Origin: Carnegiea gigantea
Lineage: Eukaryota; Streptophyta; Magnoliopsida; Caryophyllales; Cactaceae
Direction: 5' to 3'
Assembly (NCBI GenBank): GCA_029747015.1
Contig: JAKOGI010001282.1
Coordinates: forward strand, 203,992-267,991
Length of the DNA: 64,000 bases
Shown here in pieces: positions 20,941 to 30,594 of this stretch (the first letter of the stretch is position 1; each line of letters starts with the position of its first letter). The translations under genes were made by a program, and so were the position numbers. Below the pieces are notes generated by a model. The model searched no databases. It was not told the DNA's origin and saw only the letters and a program-made list of their open reading frames with translations.

Positions 20941-22395
20941 TCTTTTGCTCGTCCTCGAGCAAAATAAAAGAAAAACTAAAGTAAACAACTAACTCACTTT
21001 CGTAGGAATCACGGTTGTATTTAGCATATGCAATAAGCCCTTTAAACCCCTTGGTTACCCCAAGTGGATGAGTAAGGTCTCGTGAGGGTTTGCAGAAGAT
21101 ATACCCACAAAATCTCAAAAAGGAAAAACAAAGAAAAGAGAAACAAAAATCAAAATATGAAAATGACAAAACATAATATACACATCAGGATGAACTGGAC
21201 ACGTTCGAATCAGCCAAAACCCCCTAGTAACTCAAGTATTAGTCTGTACACAAGCATTATATACATTTCAAGATATATCATCCCAGAGAATGGCATCCAA
21301 ACATCAGCTTTTCACCCCATGACGTATGAAAATAATGAATCCATCCTGGTGCCTGTGTGCAAGTGTATCATCACCTTAAAACTTTGGCCTACCAAAATCG
21401 AACTCAATCCCACGCAACTGACACAAGCTACTTTTTTGAATAGCTAACATGGAAAGCAGGCTTCCCCAGTAGCAATATTACCTCAAAGGGTAACACCCAA
21501 TAGCGCATGCCTCAAAGGGATACTTGTCATTTCCAACTCTTTTCTTCCCCATTTTTTTTTCTTTCCATTATTTTTTTCAATACAAACTCATGTCACACCT
21601 CAAAGGGATACACCCAGTCGTGCTTGAATTTGCTTGTTTTTTGGAAAAGGGGGTGCAAGCACATACAAAGGGAACTGTGCAGTAGACAAGTGGGAGAGCC
21701 GATCATGAAAGATTAAGAATGTAAGATGATAATAATACATAAGTCAAGACTGGATTGCAAAATTACAATGGACTGTTCGGGTTAGAACTGAGGCCTAAAA
21801 CGACAGACTGGAGATGAATATCTATCATGCACATTATACTTATATACGAGCTAATAGTCAAGGTATCGGAGATCAAGGCTGATCAAAATAGTACAAAACT
21901 TCCCTAAATTCAAAAGGAAAAGAAAAATTTATACAAAAAGGAGAAAAATTGAAAAATTTACACAAAAATGAAAAATTTTCACAAAAATAAGAAAAAAAGG
22001 GGAGATAACCCCACCCCCACACCTAAATCTCACAATGTCCTCATTGGGAGCCGTGAGTCATCCCCAACACACAAAAATAAAGAAAACAAAATCAAACACA
22101 AGACATACAAAATGGACAAATATATACACAAGCTAACACACTCTCCTTAAAACACAATCTCACCCAAAACAACAAGAAGATCACACATATATACAAACTA
22201 ACACCACCAAAAACATGTATAAACCAACCCAGCAACACCACCAAATACAACACAATAAATATCTGCAAAAACACAAAACCGGGGATTATAGCCATCAATG
22301 GCTCAACAACATCCAAATTTCACCACATGATGATCACAAACAAAAACACAATCCTAATATCCACAACTAAACAAAAGCAAAAAGAGAGAAAAGAA
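20941..22395 (-). other. LE2 interior, 3' non-coding part
   Basis: Aligns with 16162-16671 and 18049-18860 of LE1. It includes a second purine-like tract and a minus-strand hydrophobic open frame at 22092-22316 (see findings). No gag or pol motif. Confidence 0.6.
22009..22023 (-). promoter_or_regulatory. Second, internal polypurine-like tract of LE2
   Basis: Minus strand reads GGTGTGGGGGTGGGG, preceded by AATGAGGACATTGTGAGATT as in LE1. It lies about 1.08 kb from the LTR-adjacent tract. Confidence 0.5.
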
Positions 22396-23613
22396 AAAAA
22401 ACCCCAAGTGCAAGGTGTATCCTTGAGTACTTGGGATGTCGTCCGCAGAGAATTGTGTTTCCAACTGTCAGACTTCACTAGAGCATATCAATCTAGGCGA
22501 GATCAAAGGCGAAGGAGGGAAAACTAAACTACGCAAACAAACATAGAAAAAGCGACTTGGAGTTTTGATTTGACCAATGGACGAACTAACTAATCGAGAC
22601 AAGTCCTAACCTACCCAAAGTACACTACGAAAAAGAGATGGTCGGTTGTACCATCAAAGACCACCCAAGCCCTCTCTCAAGGGTCATGAGCTAGTCTAAT
22701 TAGTCTAACTGCCTATTTTCATGGGGTTAGCCCAATTAGACCACAAAAGAAGCAACCCCGGACCTAGCTCGATCTGCATACTATTTTCATGTCCCGAACT
22801 CAGCTATTCCCTCTACCACACTAGCTAATTAACCTCACCTATCAGCATAAGGCAATCGCCTAAAAATATGGGTGGAAGCTCTCTCAAGCATTTCATCGAA
22901 CACTTGGCGGGCGTGAAGGAAAACTCTAAGTTCTAGGCATAGATTGGGTATGGTTAGGCCAAATATAAGATTTGTTAGCCATCAAGAGGCTAATCACAAT
23001 CCAAGCCAACACAATCTACCAACAAAACATCACAAATACATGAAAACCTAAACTAACAAACAAGAACTTGAACTTGAAGAACAAAACAAAGAGAATGAAA
23101 TAAAACGAATCTAAACAACCAAATAACATTACTTAACGACAAGAACTAAACATATAAACTAAGCAAAACAAATACAAGAATAAAAACAACAAAACATAAA
23201 TAAGAACAACAATGAAATAAATAGAGAAAGTGGAAGAAAACTTAGTCTTGAATTGATGAAGGAACTTGAAATCCAAAGGTTGAATCCAAGATTACAATCT
23301 TCAATCCTAAACTAATCCTCCTTATTAACTTAAATCTAACCTAAACTACCTTAAAAATCGCCAGAAAGAAGCTTCAAGCAGCCCCCGTGCGACCCCCCGA
23401 ACAAACGCCCCGAATGGGCCTTAAATAGAACCTAGCAGATGACGAACTGGGGGGGAAGCACGACCGTGCCATGTTTCCGTGACGTTTGCTTGATTTGGAG
23501 TTATTTCCTGCAAAACATAAATAAAACAAGTAAAAATCCTAAAGATTAAGTTATTATACGAGTTAAAAGTAGGTAAAAGAGGCATGTAAAATGGGTGAAT
23601 TTATCGTTCATTA
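22396..23613 (-). repeat. LE2 right (5') LTR, truncated and deleted
   Basis: Homology to the left LTR starts at ACCCCAAGTGCAAGGTG, so the outer ~35 bases are gone. A second deletion of about 125 bp after GCACGACCGTGCC removes most of the palindrome cluster. It ends CGTTCATTA (TTCATCA in relatives). Confidence 0.75.
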
Positions 23614-23618
23614 GCTAG
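23614..23618. repeat. Right target-site duplication of LE2 (GCTAG)
   Basis: Exact copy of 19558-19562. Confidence 0.7.
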
Positions 23619-24965
23619 CCTATGAATCATAGTGAGCTCTTGGGTAGCGCGACCCTAGCAAAAGAATTAGAACCTTATTTCACTTCTTACTATTCTCTGG
23701 CTTGTAAATTGAAGGGCATAAGCCCTGATGATTGATAATTGGTGGGGCCACTTGATTATGTGACAAAACATTGTATAAATTGATTCTTCAGATCATTATC
23801 ATTGTGATTTTGCATAGTTTGAGAAAACGTGTGAATTTTCGAAAAGCACAGACAATGTACGTACTTGGTCTTTGGAACTCTCTCTCTCTTACTGAAAATT
23901 GTTTGCGGGCAGCTTGAAGCGACCGTCGTGGCCTCACTTCTGCTCCAAATACGTAATTTTTTCTTAATTAGTGAAAGACTAAGGAAATTTTATTAAACTT
24001 CTTGGTTTATTGCATGATTTAAATACTCTTGAACTCTCTCTTTATTACGCGTGTAGCCATTATTCTTAATTCAATAGGACTCCATTTTATTTGGTTTTAT
24101 TCTTCTTTCTTTCACGACTACTGATCCTTTTAACGTGTATAATAACAACGCCAGAGTATGATTTATTTTGAAGTTGTTGTTATGATGCCTTTAATTATTA
24201 ACATTGATCATATTATCGTCGTCATTATTACTATTATCATCATCGTTATCGCTGGCATTATTACTATTCTTGTTTTTCTTATTATTGTTATTATTATGGC
24301 TATCCTTCCTATGTTTAATGATTTATTATTTGCGATATGTTTGAAGGCGTTTCAACTTTATGGGCTCAGGCTCAAGATTAAATTATAATCATAACATCGC
24401 TTATTAGCGGAATAAAATTAATACGGTGCATCCACTCTCATACCAACCACCCCTTAGCTTGTATTTTCATTTAGAACACAACCCCTTAGCACCTAGTCAA
24501 AATCAAAGTATACACACATTACCTTTATACCTTCTTATGCATACATTTCCATTTAATCATCTACAAGTCCATTTAAACCTTGATGACACAATAAGATCAG
24601 TTAAATCTTTTGCATACCCTGAACCCTAATCCTTCAATTTCAAAATCACAACTTTTGACTACTTAGTTGTGGTCAAACTATAACATTTATCAATTTCATA
24701 CATATATACCTATCTTTTAATCACCAATTAACTCATTACCATATAAGTATCATGAGTATTAATCAAGCCATAAACCCTAAATGTTCCAAAATTCACGGCT
24801 ATAGCTTATTTATTCCACATATTTACCTTGCTTTTGAATATCATTTAAACATGCTCTAGACTCCATTAATCAATGCTCTAGACTCCATTAATCAACATAC
24901 CACTCTTAATTTCCTTTTAATCACCAATCCATGATCTAAACATAACAAACACCCCATATATATAC

Positions 24966-25025
<60 letters not shown>

Positions 25026-26118
25026 TTATATATGCGCACTTATACCTCATAATTTTCTTCACTTATTCAAGTAACAATCTAAGTATCATCAAGCTAATCA
25101 CAATTAAATTCAATATTTACACCAAACAAGCCCTCTTTAACACCAAGTTTATTCAACTCGTTCCAACCTCTCTTCATCCACTGAAATTTCATAATCACCA
25201 TTCAAGAAAACCACAAATTTGCATTTATCAAGCCCAAATGCATTATTTAATACAAGAATTCGAAGTTAAAATGTCAAAATTGAATTGAAGAGGGTTAGGG
25301 TTTTCACCTCTCAACCACTCAAATTCACACACAAGAGGAGAGAGAAGTAGGCGGGGGCCGGCGACTCTTGGTCGGACGACGGCAGGGGGTGGTGTGACGG
25401 TGGTGTCTCGGCCGGTGGCCGATGAAAGTGAACGGAGAAGGGGTGGGGCGAGCAGCAAAAAACAGGGGAGGCAAAGGGGGATCGATGGGCAGTAGCAGAG
25501 TAGGGGGTTTGTTTTGGGTTTTGGTTTTGTTTTTGTTAATTTTGGTTAATTTATTTAGTTTAGTAGATTTATTAATTTAGGCCATCTCTAAGTATCCTTT
25601 CCCCTTTTCTTTTCTTTTTTTTTTTCCTCTCATTTGATGCCACATAACCCAAAGTCTAGATTTTTCTTGTATTTATCCACTTCCCTTGTTTATTTTTCTT
25701 TAATTATATGTATAGAGGCATTTTTAAATATCATTATATTTATGTATAGGTGAAGTAGTAATTTTAGCTAGAATTAATATATCTAATTTATACATCCTTT
25801 AAATATAAATTTTGGAAAAGGCACTTCTCATTTCCTTTTTCTTACTAATGTTGTATTTGTTCATTTACTCTTAGTATCATTACCTCACAAATTAATTCTT
25901 GAACACTTAGGCTCTTTTATTTACTTTATTTATATATTTATTTATTTTATTATTGTACAGGCATTCAAATATTTACTAGAACTTGAAGAAATTATTTAAG
26001 GAGCAAGTTTCATGTCGAGACTACATCGTCGTTTCAATCTGCGACGTATAAAAAGATATATATAAAATGATAAAATTGAAATATATGTACATATAAGATA
26101 TTAAATGGAAACATGAGA
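23619..26118. other. LE1 interior or an unresolved insertion, no gene seen
   Basis: No supportable gene in 2.5 kb. It holds an ATT/ATC-rich low-complexity tract (about 24180-24310), a TA microsatellite, and a GC-rich island (about 25335-25500) whose neighbourhood resembles the promoter half of a Tekay-type LTR (GGGTTAGGGTTTTCACC on one side, TTTTGGTTTTG on the other). A GGGCATAAGCCC word near 23730 also occurs, in opposite orientation, in the GA LTR. An old solo LTR is possible but I could not find its ends. Confidence 0.35.
24958..25020. repeat. TA microsatellite
   Basis: Nearly pure TA dinucleotides, flanked by ATACATATATA-type variants. Confidence 0.95.
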
Positions 26119-27180
26119 TTAAAATGTGGCGCCCAACTGAATTGATTTGCATTTAAGGTAGTCTGAAATAATTAAACAGAGCTTTAGGTTCGAGCCGTTG
26201 CATGAACAGTCAACCTCAATCCCCTCAAGCATCACATGAGAATCAATATGCAAAATATCACAACACTCATGGGAATGGGAGGGTGGTGAACATGAAGAGG
26301 AAGCATGGAACATATCAAGGGAGTCGGAGGATACATGGTCTACCAGATCAGGACTAGGTGACCCCACAACTGGAACATCCATACATGACTTCCCTACGGG
26401 AGTCGCATCAAGATCATGCACCTCAACAAAAATGTCATCTGACTCAGAACAACTATTATCCTCATCAACACTAGCGGTAATACCAAAGGTCTCACCAACC
26501 TCAAACTCCATCAACTGAGCTAAAGGGGAAGGTGTATCAAGAAAAGTCATAATGAACATAGTGCTGTTCCTAAAAAGGCTAGGTGAGGATGGAGCAACAA
26601 TGGGTGAAGTAGTCAAGGGAAGGTCAAGTACTTCTTCTAGTCTGAACTTTACAGGAAGGAAAGATGCACCATTGTCACACAGATTGATATCAAGTCTAGG
26701 AGAATTAAACCTAAGGTCGGTCTCATGTGACAGGTCATATTCCCATATTTTATTAGCAAACTCAATTTATTACTCATTCATTGTCTCTATCATACTAGAT
26801 AGTTTAGCAAAACTATCGTCAGAAATATTATAAGGACAAGAATTACTTTCATGATTAGAACAATGGCAAATTTCACACACAGGAGGAGCATAATCAGGGA
26901 TGCAAGGGGGTAGGATGTATGAATTACTGCAACTGATCTCATATTCGTAAGTATACTGAGCTAACCAATTAAGAAAATCCCAAGCTTCATCAATATTTTT
27001 AGCACAAAATCCCAATATTCTAAAAGAGCACGGGTCTCACAATTCAACCCTCATAGACTATATTTAAAATTTCCCACTTTTCCAAATAAAGATTGCAATG
27101 AGCAAGAAAAGCCTGTAATCTATCATAGTATCTCCAAAACAATTCATGCTCATGTTGAGGAAAGTGGGAAAAATATATTT
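26119..27180 (-). pseudogene. LE1 gag-like protein remnant
   Basis: Minus-strand frames read IYFSHFPQHEHELFWRYYD and WEILNIVYEGLNCETR-type sequence (27180-27020, with a frameshift and stops), then NIDEAWDFLNWLAQYTYEYE, a zinc knuckle CEICHCSNHESNSC (CX2CX4HX4C), KLSSMIETMNE, two adjacent stops, and an acidic Ser-rich tail (GETFGITASVDEDNSCSESDD) to the terminal stop. This gag type is known from non-autonomous Athila/Tat-related plant elements. It lies directly after the primer site, as gag should. No protease or polymerase follows, so the element was probably mobilised by enzymes from elsewhere. Confidence 0.7.
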
Positions 27181-27270
27181 CTTTTTTTAATTTTCCATCT
27201 TTTTTCTTTTTTTCAAAATAAATGCCCAGTCTTGAATGCCCAGGTACGCTCTAATATTGGAAAGCGCCAA

Positions 27271-27290
27271 CTCCCTGGCAACGATGTCAA
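27271..27290 (-). promoter_or_regulatory. LE1 primer binding site, decayed tRNA-Asp type
   Basis: Minus strand reads TTGACATCGTTGCCAGGGAG; the usual plant Athila/Tat site is TGGCGCCGTTGCCGGGGA. Most differences are C/T or G/A changes. It is five bases inside the right LTR. Confidence 0.7.
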
Positions 27291-27295
27291 AAACT

Positions 27296-28709
27296 TGTTA
27301 GGGACAAAGTTTTAATATTTATAAACCTCAAGTGCAAGGTGCATCATTGAGTATTTGGGGTGTCATCTGCAGGGAGTTGTGTTTTCAACTATCAGAACCA
27401 ACTAAAGCATCTCAAGCTAGGCAAGATCAAAGGGAATAGAAAATAGAACTAAACTACTATAGCAAACAAAAGGACTGTGATTAGACGTAAGATAAATCAA
27501 GTAATCAAGTTAAGCCCAAACCTTCCCTAGCTATGCTAGCATTTAGAGTTGATCGGTTGCATCATTGAGGCCACCTAAGCCCTTTCTCAAGGGTCAATGG
27601 GCTAATCTCATTGATCTAACCACCTCTTTTCATGAGATTAGTTCAACTAAACTACTAGGTTGACAACCCTTCACCTAACTAGCGATGAGACTATATTCAT
27701 GTCCCGCTCCCAACTACTCTCTCTACCCACAAAAGACAATCGACCTCACCTCTCAGTATCAGTCAATTGTCCCAAAACATGGACGTAAGCTCTCTGAAGC
27801 ATTTCGTCGAATATTTGACGGGCGTGAAAGAAAACTCTAAATTCTAGGTGTAAACAAGATAGGGTTGGGGCCTAAACAATGTTAATTAGCCATTAAGAGC
27901 TAGCCCCAATTCAATCCAACACAAAATCAATCATCAATCATTAACAAAACACAAAAACTCAAAGTAAACCTAAACTAGCAAAGAAAAAGACAAACATGAA
28001 CAAGAGAGGGAAAAGAATGAATCTAAACTAATTGAATCAAGTAAATTAAACATAAATTAATAATAAAAACTAAACATGTAGACTAAACAAACTAAATATA
28101 AGAATTAAACTCACAAAACCTAAACGTGAACCAAAATATGAAATAAAGAGATAGAGAAGAGAAGAAAACTTATGCTTTGATTGATTGAAGGAACCTGAAA
28201 TCCACAAGCGTGAATCCTAAAATACAATATAATCTAACCTAATTACTGTACTTTATTCATCCTCTAATGGGATTTGGGAATGGGAGGAGGAAACCTAAAT
28301 CCCTCCCTCCAAAATCCTAGAAAAAGCCCCCCATTAAACAGAAGCCCAAAGGCACTTTTATTGTGAAAACTGGGGGGTGGCACGGGTGGCCCATGCCACC
28401 ATGGCACGGTCATGCCACCTGGCACAGGGGCCCCATGCCAAATCTCTGGTTCGGCAGAAAATCTCCCCATTGTTTCTCTCTTGATTTCCAGGGCCTCTTC
28501 GACCTCTATTCTTCCTTGTAATTCATTCCAAAGCTGTCTTTTCTGTCAAAGCCAAGAGATTTCTCCTGAAAGTAAGACAAAAAAAAAACTTTATAAGCAC
28601 AGTTAAATCAAAGAAAGTAAATTTGACCATTTCTTGTCCATATTTGACATAAAAACAATGGAAAAAGGGATTAAATGGGAGCTAAAATGAGGTGAAATAG
28701 GAGTTCACA
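27296..28709 (-). repeat. LE1 right (5') LTR
   Basis: Runs TGTTAGGGACAAAG to AGTTCACA, uninterrupted, and serves as the reference copy of the LTR split by GA. It carries a TATA-like CAATAAAAGTGCC (minus, near 28357) and the palindrome cluster. Confidence 0.75.
28376..28440 (-). promoter_or_regulatory. GGCAC/GTGCC palindrome cluster in LE1 right LTR
   Basis: TGGCACGGTCATGCCA (28402-28417) is the decayed form of the palindrome in the left LTR, followed by ATGCCACCTGGCAC. The loss of one CpG arm base fits methylation decay. Confidence 0.4.
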
Positions 28710-28714
28710 ACGTC
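28710..28714. repeat. Right target-site duplication of LE1 (ACGTC)
   Basis: Pairs with ATGTC at 905-909; one transition. Confidence 0.6.
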
Positions 28715-29181
28715 CGCCCATATTTTACCTAAACCCGAAATACACCCAACCCGTATTTTACCCAAAATGCATCCGACCCATATTTGACTCATCTGCTTGA
28801 ATTGATAGGTCCACCTAAAACCTTTCTCTCTCTTTTTTTTTTCTTTTTTTTGTTGAAAACATCCTAGAACCTTTTAAAAGGTGAAAAGTGTATAATCACG
28901 ATTTAAACTCTCTGCCATTTTCAAAAGAGTTCTAAGAACTATAAAACAGGCTACTCTAACGGCGATCCTAAGTCCTATCCTGCTCACTAAGTGAAAAAAA
29001 AAACACATAATTTCCATAAACCTTGGCCTATAATAAACAAAATTTTTAACGATGTTGGGTTGCAGTTTCTCTGCCACATAAGCAACATAAATGAGGAGGG
29101 ATATCCACAGTTTACTTGCCGTGCCATCATTAGTGGGTAATTAAATAATCCCTGTGGAAAGCAAGATTTTTGACATTATAC
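28715..29181. other. Unclassified DNA between LE1 and COP, no gene seen
   Basis: Starts with three imperfect repeats of a CCCATATTTTACC / ACCCGTATTTTACCCAAA kind, then a T-rich run (about 28825-28850). Near the end, TCCACAG and CTGTGGA form a spaced inverted pair around 29095-29160. I see no coding pattern. Confidence 0.4.
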
Positions 29182-29186
29182 ATATT
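29182..29186. repeat. Left target-site duplication of COP (ATATT)
   Basis: ATATT, repeated exactly at 45508-45512. Confidence 0.6.
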
Positions 29187-29288
29187 TAATAGTGTACTGA
29201 GGACTCAAATGTAATTTTTGTATTCCTGATCGTATATATATACACACATAGGCTCCCTAATTGGGCAGAGCCTTGAGTTACATTCACA
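29187..29288 (+). repeat. COP left (5') LTR
   Basis: 102 bp. Shares GGCTCCCTAATTGGGCAGAG and CCTTGAGTTACATTCACA with the right copy. Starts with TA in both copies, not the usual TG. Confidence 0.75.
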
Positions 29289-29300
29289 TGCTATCAAAGC
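29289..29300 (+). promoter_or_regulatory. COP primer binding site, decayed initiator tRNA-Met type
   Basis: TGCTATCAAAGC directly follows the LTR; the canonical site is TGGTATCAGAGC (10 of 12 match). Confidence 0.7.
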
Positions 29301-29464
29301 TACGACTCCTGACCTAAAATTTTTCGCTTTCTTCTTCCTCAAAAAACCATAATTTTTCGGCTAGCCCCCTTTCTCAAACCCTAGCCATCGTTTCTTGCTC
29401 TGCAGCTAGCCACCGGCCATAACATCGACCGCCGACTGCTTACTCTCCTCCTCGCTGGTTTCAG

Positions 29465-30594
29465 ATGCCGACCGCCCAGTCTCTCTCCTCCTCAGAAACT
29501 TCCCCACCGACGTTTTTATCTGCAAACGTGACAGTCTCCCTTCCCTTCATTTTTCCTATGCCTCCCTTGCCGCTACCGTCTTTGGGTTCCGGCATATTGG
29601 TCTCCGATGTCTCTTCGTTTCCAGTGCCTGACATTTCTGCTATCTATGTGCTGGGTGCCCCTTTGTCTTCGTGGCCTCCTCCGGTCTCCCACGCTATTGT
29701 GCTCTCCTCGCAGCCTTCTGGTCCTTTGATCATTAGCCACGGACCTCCACCGTCGACTCCTCCTCCCCTGCTAGTCCTGCAGTCACCAGTTGACTTGTCC
29801 TCCTGGCCATCGACGGGTGCGTCTCTTCCTCCCATACACCTGATGCTGTTCACGGTTAATGTCAAGAACTTCATCACCGTTATTCTCACCACTATTGAAG
29901 ATTTCTTATCTTGGCGTACTTAGTTCGTTGCGTTTCTCATCACTCAACAACTGAGTGGTTTTTTTGACAGTAGGATCCATAATCCTTCCACCTACATTCT
30001 TGATTATCATGGCATCCAACATTCGAATCCTAATTACTCTATTTGGTTGTGATTGGATCAATTTATTTGTTCCTGATTGTTTGCTATGATTTCACCTGCT
30101 TTATTGACTAATGTTCATGATTTGATGCACTCTAAACAAATTTGAGAGAGTTTGTCTCATCGGTTCAACACGGCTAGTCTTGCCCATGCCATGGATCTTC
30201 GGTGAACTTTATCTAATTTCTCTAAGGATCCCAAACAAAGTATGGAGGATTACCTATGACATATTAAGTATGTTGCCGATTCACTTGCATCCATTCGTAT
30301 GCCTATCCCTGACATTGAATTAGTTCAGTTGACCTTGAGCGGTCTGGATGAGGATTATCATACCTTGGTTACCAGATTCTCTTATGGTACTAATCTACTC
30401 ACTTTTGATGATCTTTGCTCCAAACTCATTCATTATGAGTAGTGTATGAAATTCTTAAAGACTAAGGATCTGCTTAGCCTTCAGCATTCGGCTCTTGCAA
30501 CCTCTGTTACTTCTTCTGTGACCAGGAAATTTTCCTATCTTTTACGTCAAAATGGCTCGGGTGGTCAATGCAATAACTGCAGGAATAACAATAG
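29465..30594 (+). pseudogene. COP gag, N-terminal part
   Basis: A Pro/Ser-rich start (possible out-of-frame N-terminus) leads to a copia gag: NFITVILTTIEDFLSWRT, then, across several stops, SIWL, QSMEDYL and HIKYVADSLASIRMPIPD, LVQLTLSGLDEDYHTLV and LTFDDLCSKLIHYE. It breaks off at the GB insertion in an Asn-rich QCNNCRNNNS stretch. Stops are mostly TAG/TGA in expected Gln, Arg or Trp places. Confidence 0.75.

Larger units (their letters stand above)
19563..23613 (-). mobile_element. LE2: internally deleted non-autonomous LTR element nested in LE1
   Basis: Two LTRs of one subfamily (1364 bp, and about 1.2 kb with deletions) flank only about 1.47 kb of interior, which matches the 3' non-coding part of LE1. 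The right end of the interior, its primer site and the first ~35 bases of the right LTR are missing at one abrupt junction near 22396. Exact GCTAG duplications on both sides show one insertion event, with the deletion coming later. It encodes no gag or pol. Confidence 0.7.
910..28709 (-). mobile_element. LE1: outer gag-only gypsy-type LTR element carrying three nested insertions
   Basis: The two LTRs (910-1395 plus 15206-16149, about 1.43 kb; and 27296-28709, 1.41 kb) share their ends, TGTTAGGG and AGTTCA(T)CA, and resemble each other more than they resemble the LTRs of LE2. A degraded tRNA-Asp-type primer site abuts the right LTR and a purine tract abuts the left one, so the element reads on the minus strand. 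Without insertions the interior is about 5.7 kb. It holds a gag-like frame but no recognisable reverse transcriptase or integrase, so it fits a large non-autonomous (LARD-like) element related to the Athila/Tat gypsy groups. The insertions are GA, a solo family-C LTR, and LE2. Confidence 0.7.

Noticed and set aside
904..23613. Tandem LTR-interior-LTR-interior-LTR array formed by unequal recombination
   Set aside because: LTRs at 910/15206 pair best with 27296-28709, and the two LE2 LTRs have their own exact GCTAG duplication, so nesting explains the order better.
24158..24388. Ile/Val-rich 76-codon frame as a membrane protein
   Set aside because: Produced by an ATT/ATC-rich low-complexity tract.
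29465..29923. Pro/Ser-rich 152-codon frame as an independent gene
   Set aside because: Its end joins the copia gag motif FLSWRT in the same frame and it follows the COP primer site; it is the gag N-terminus.
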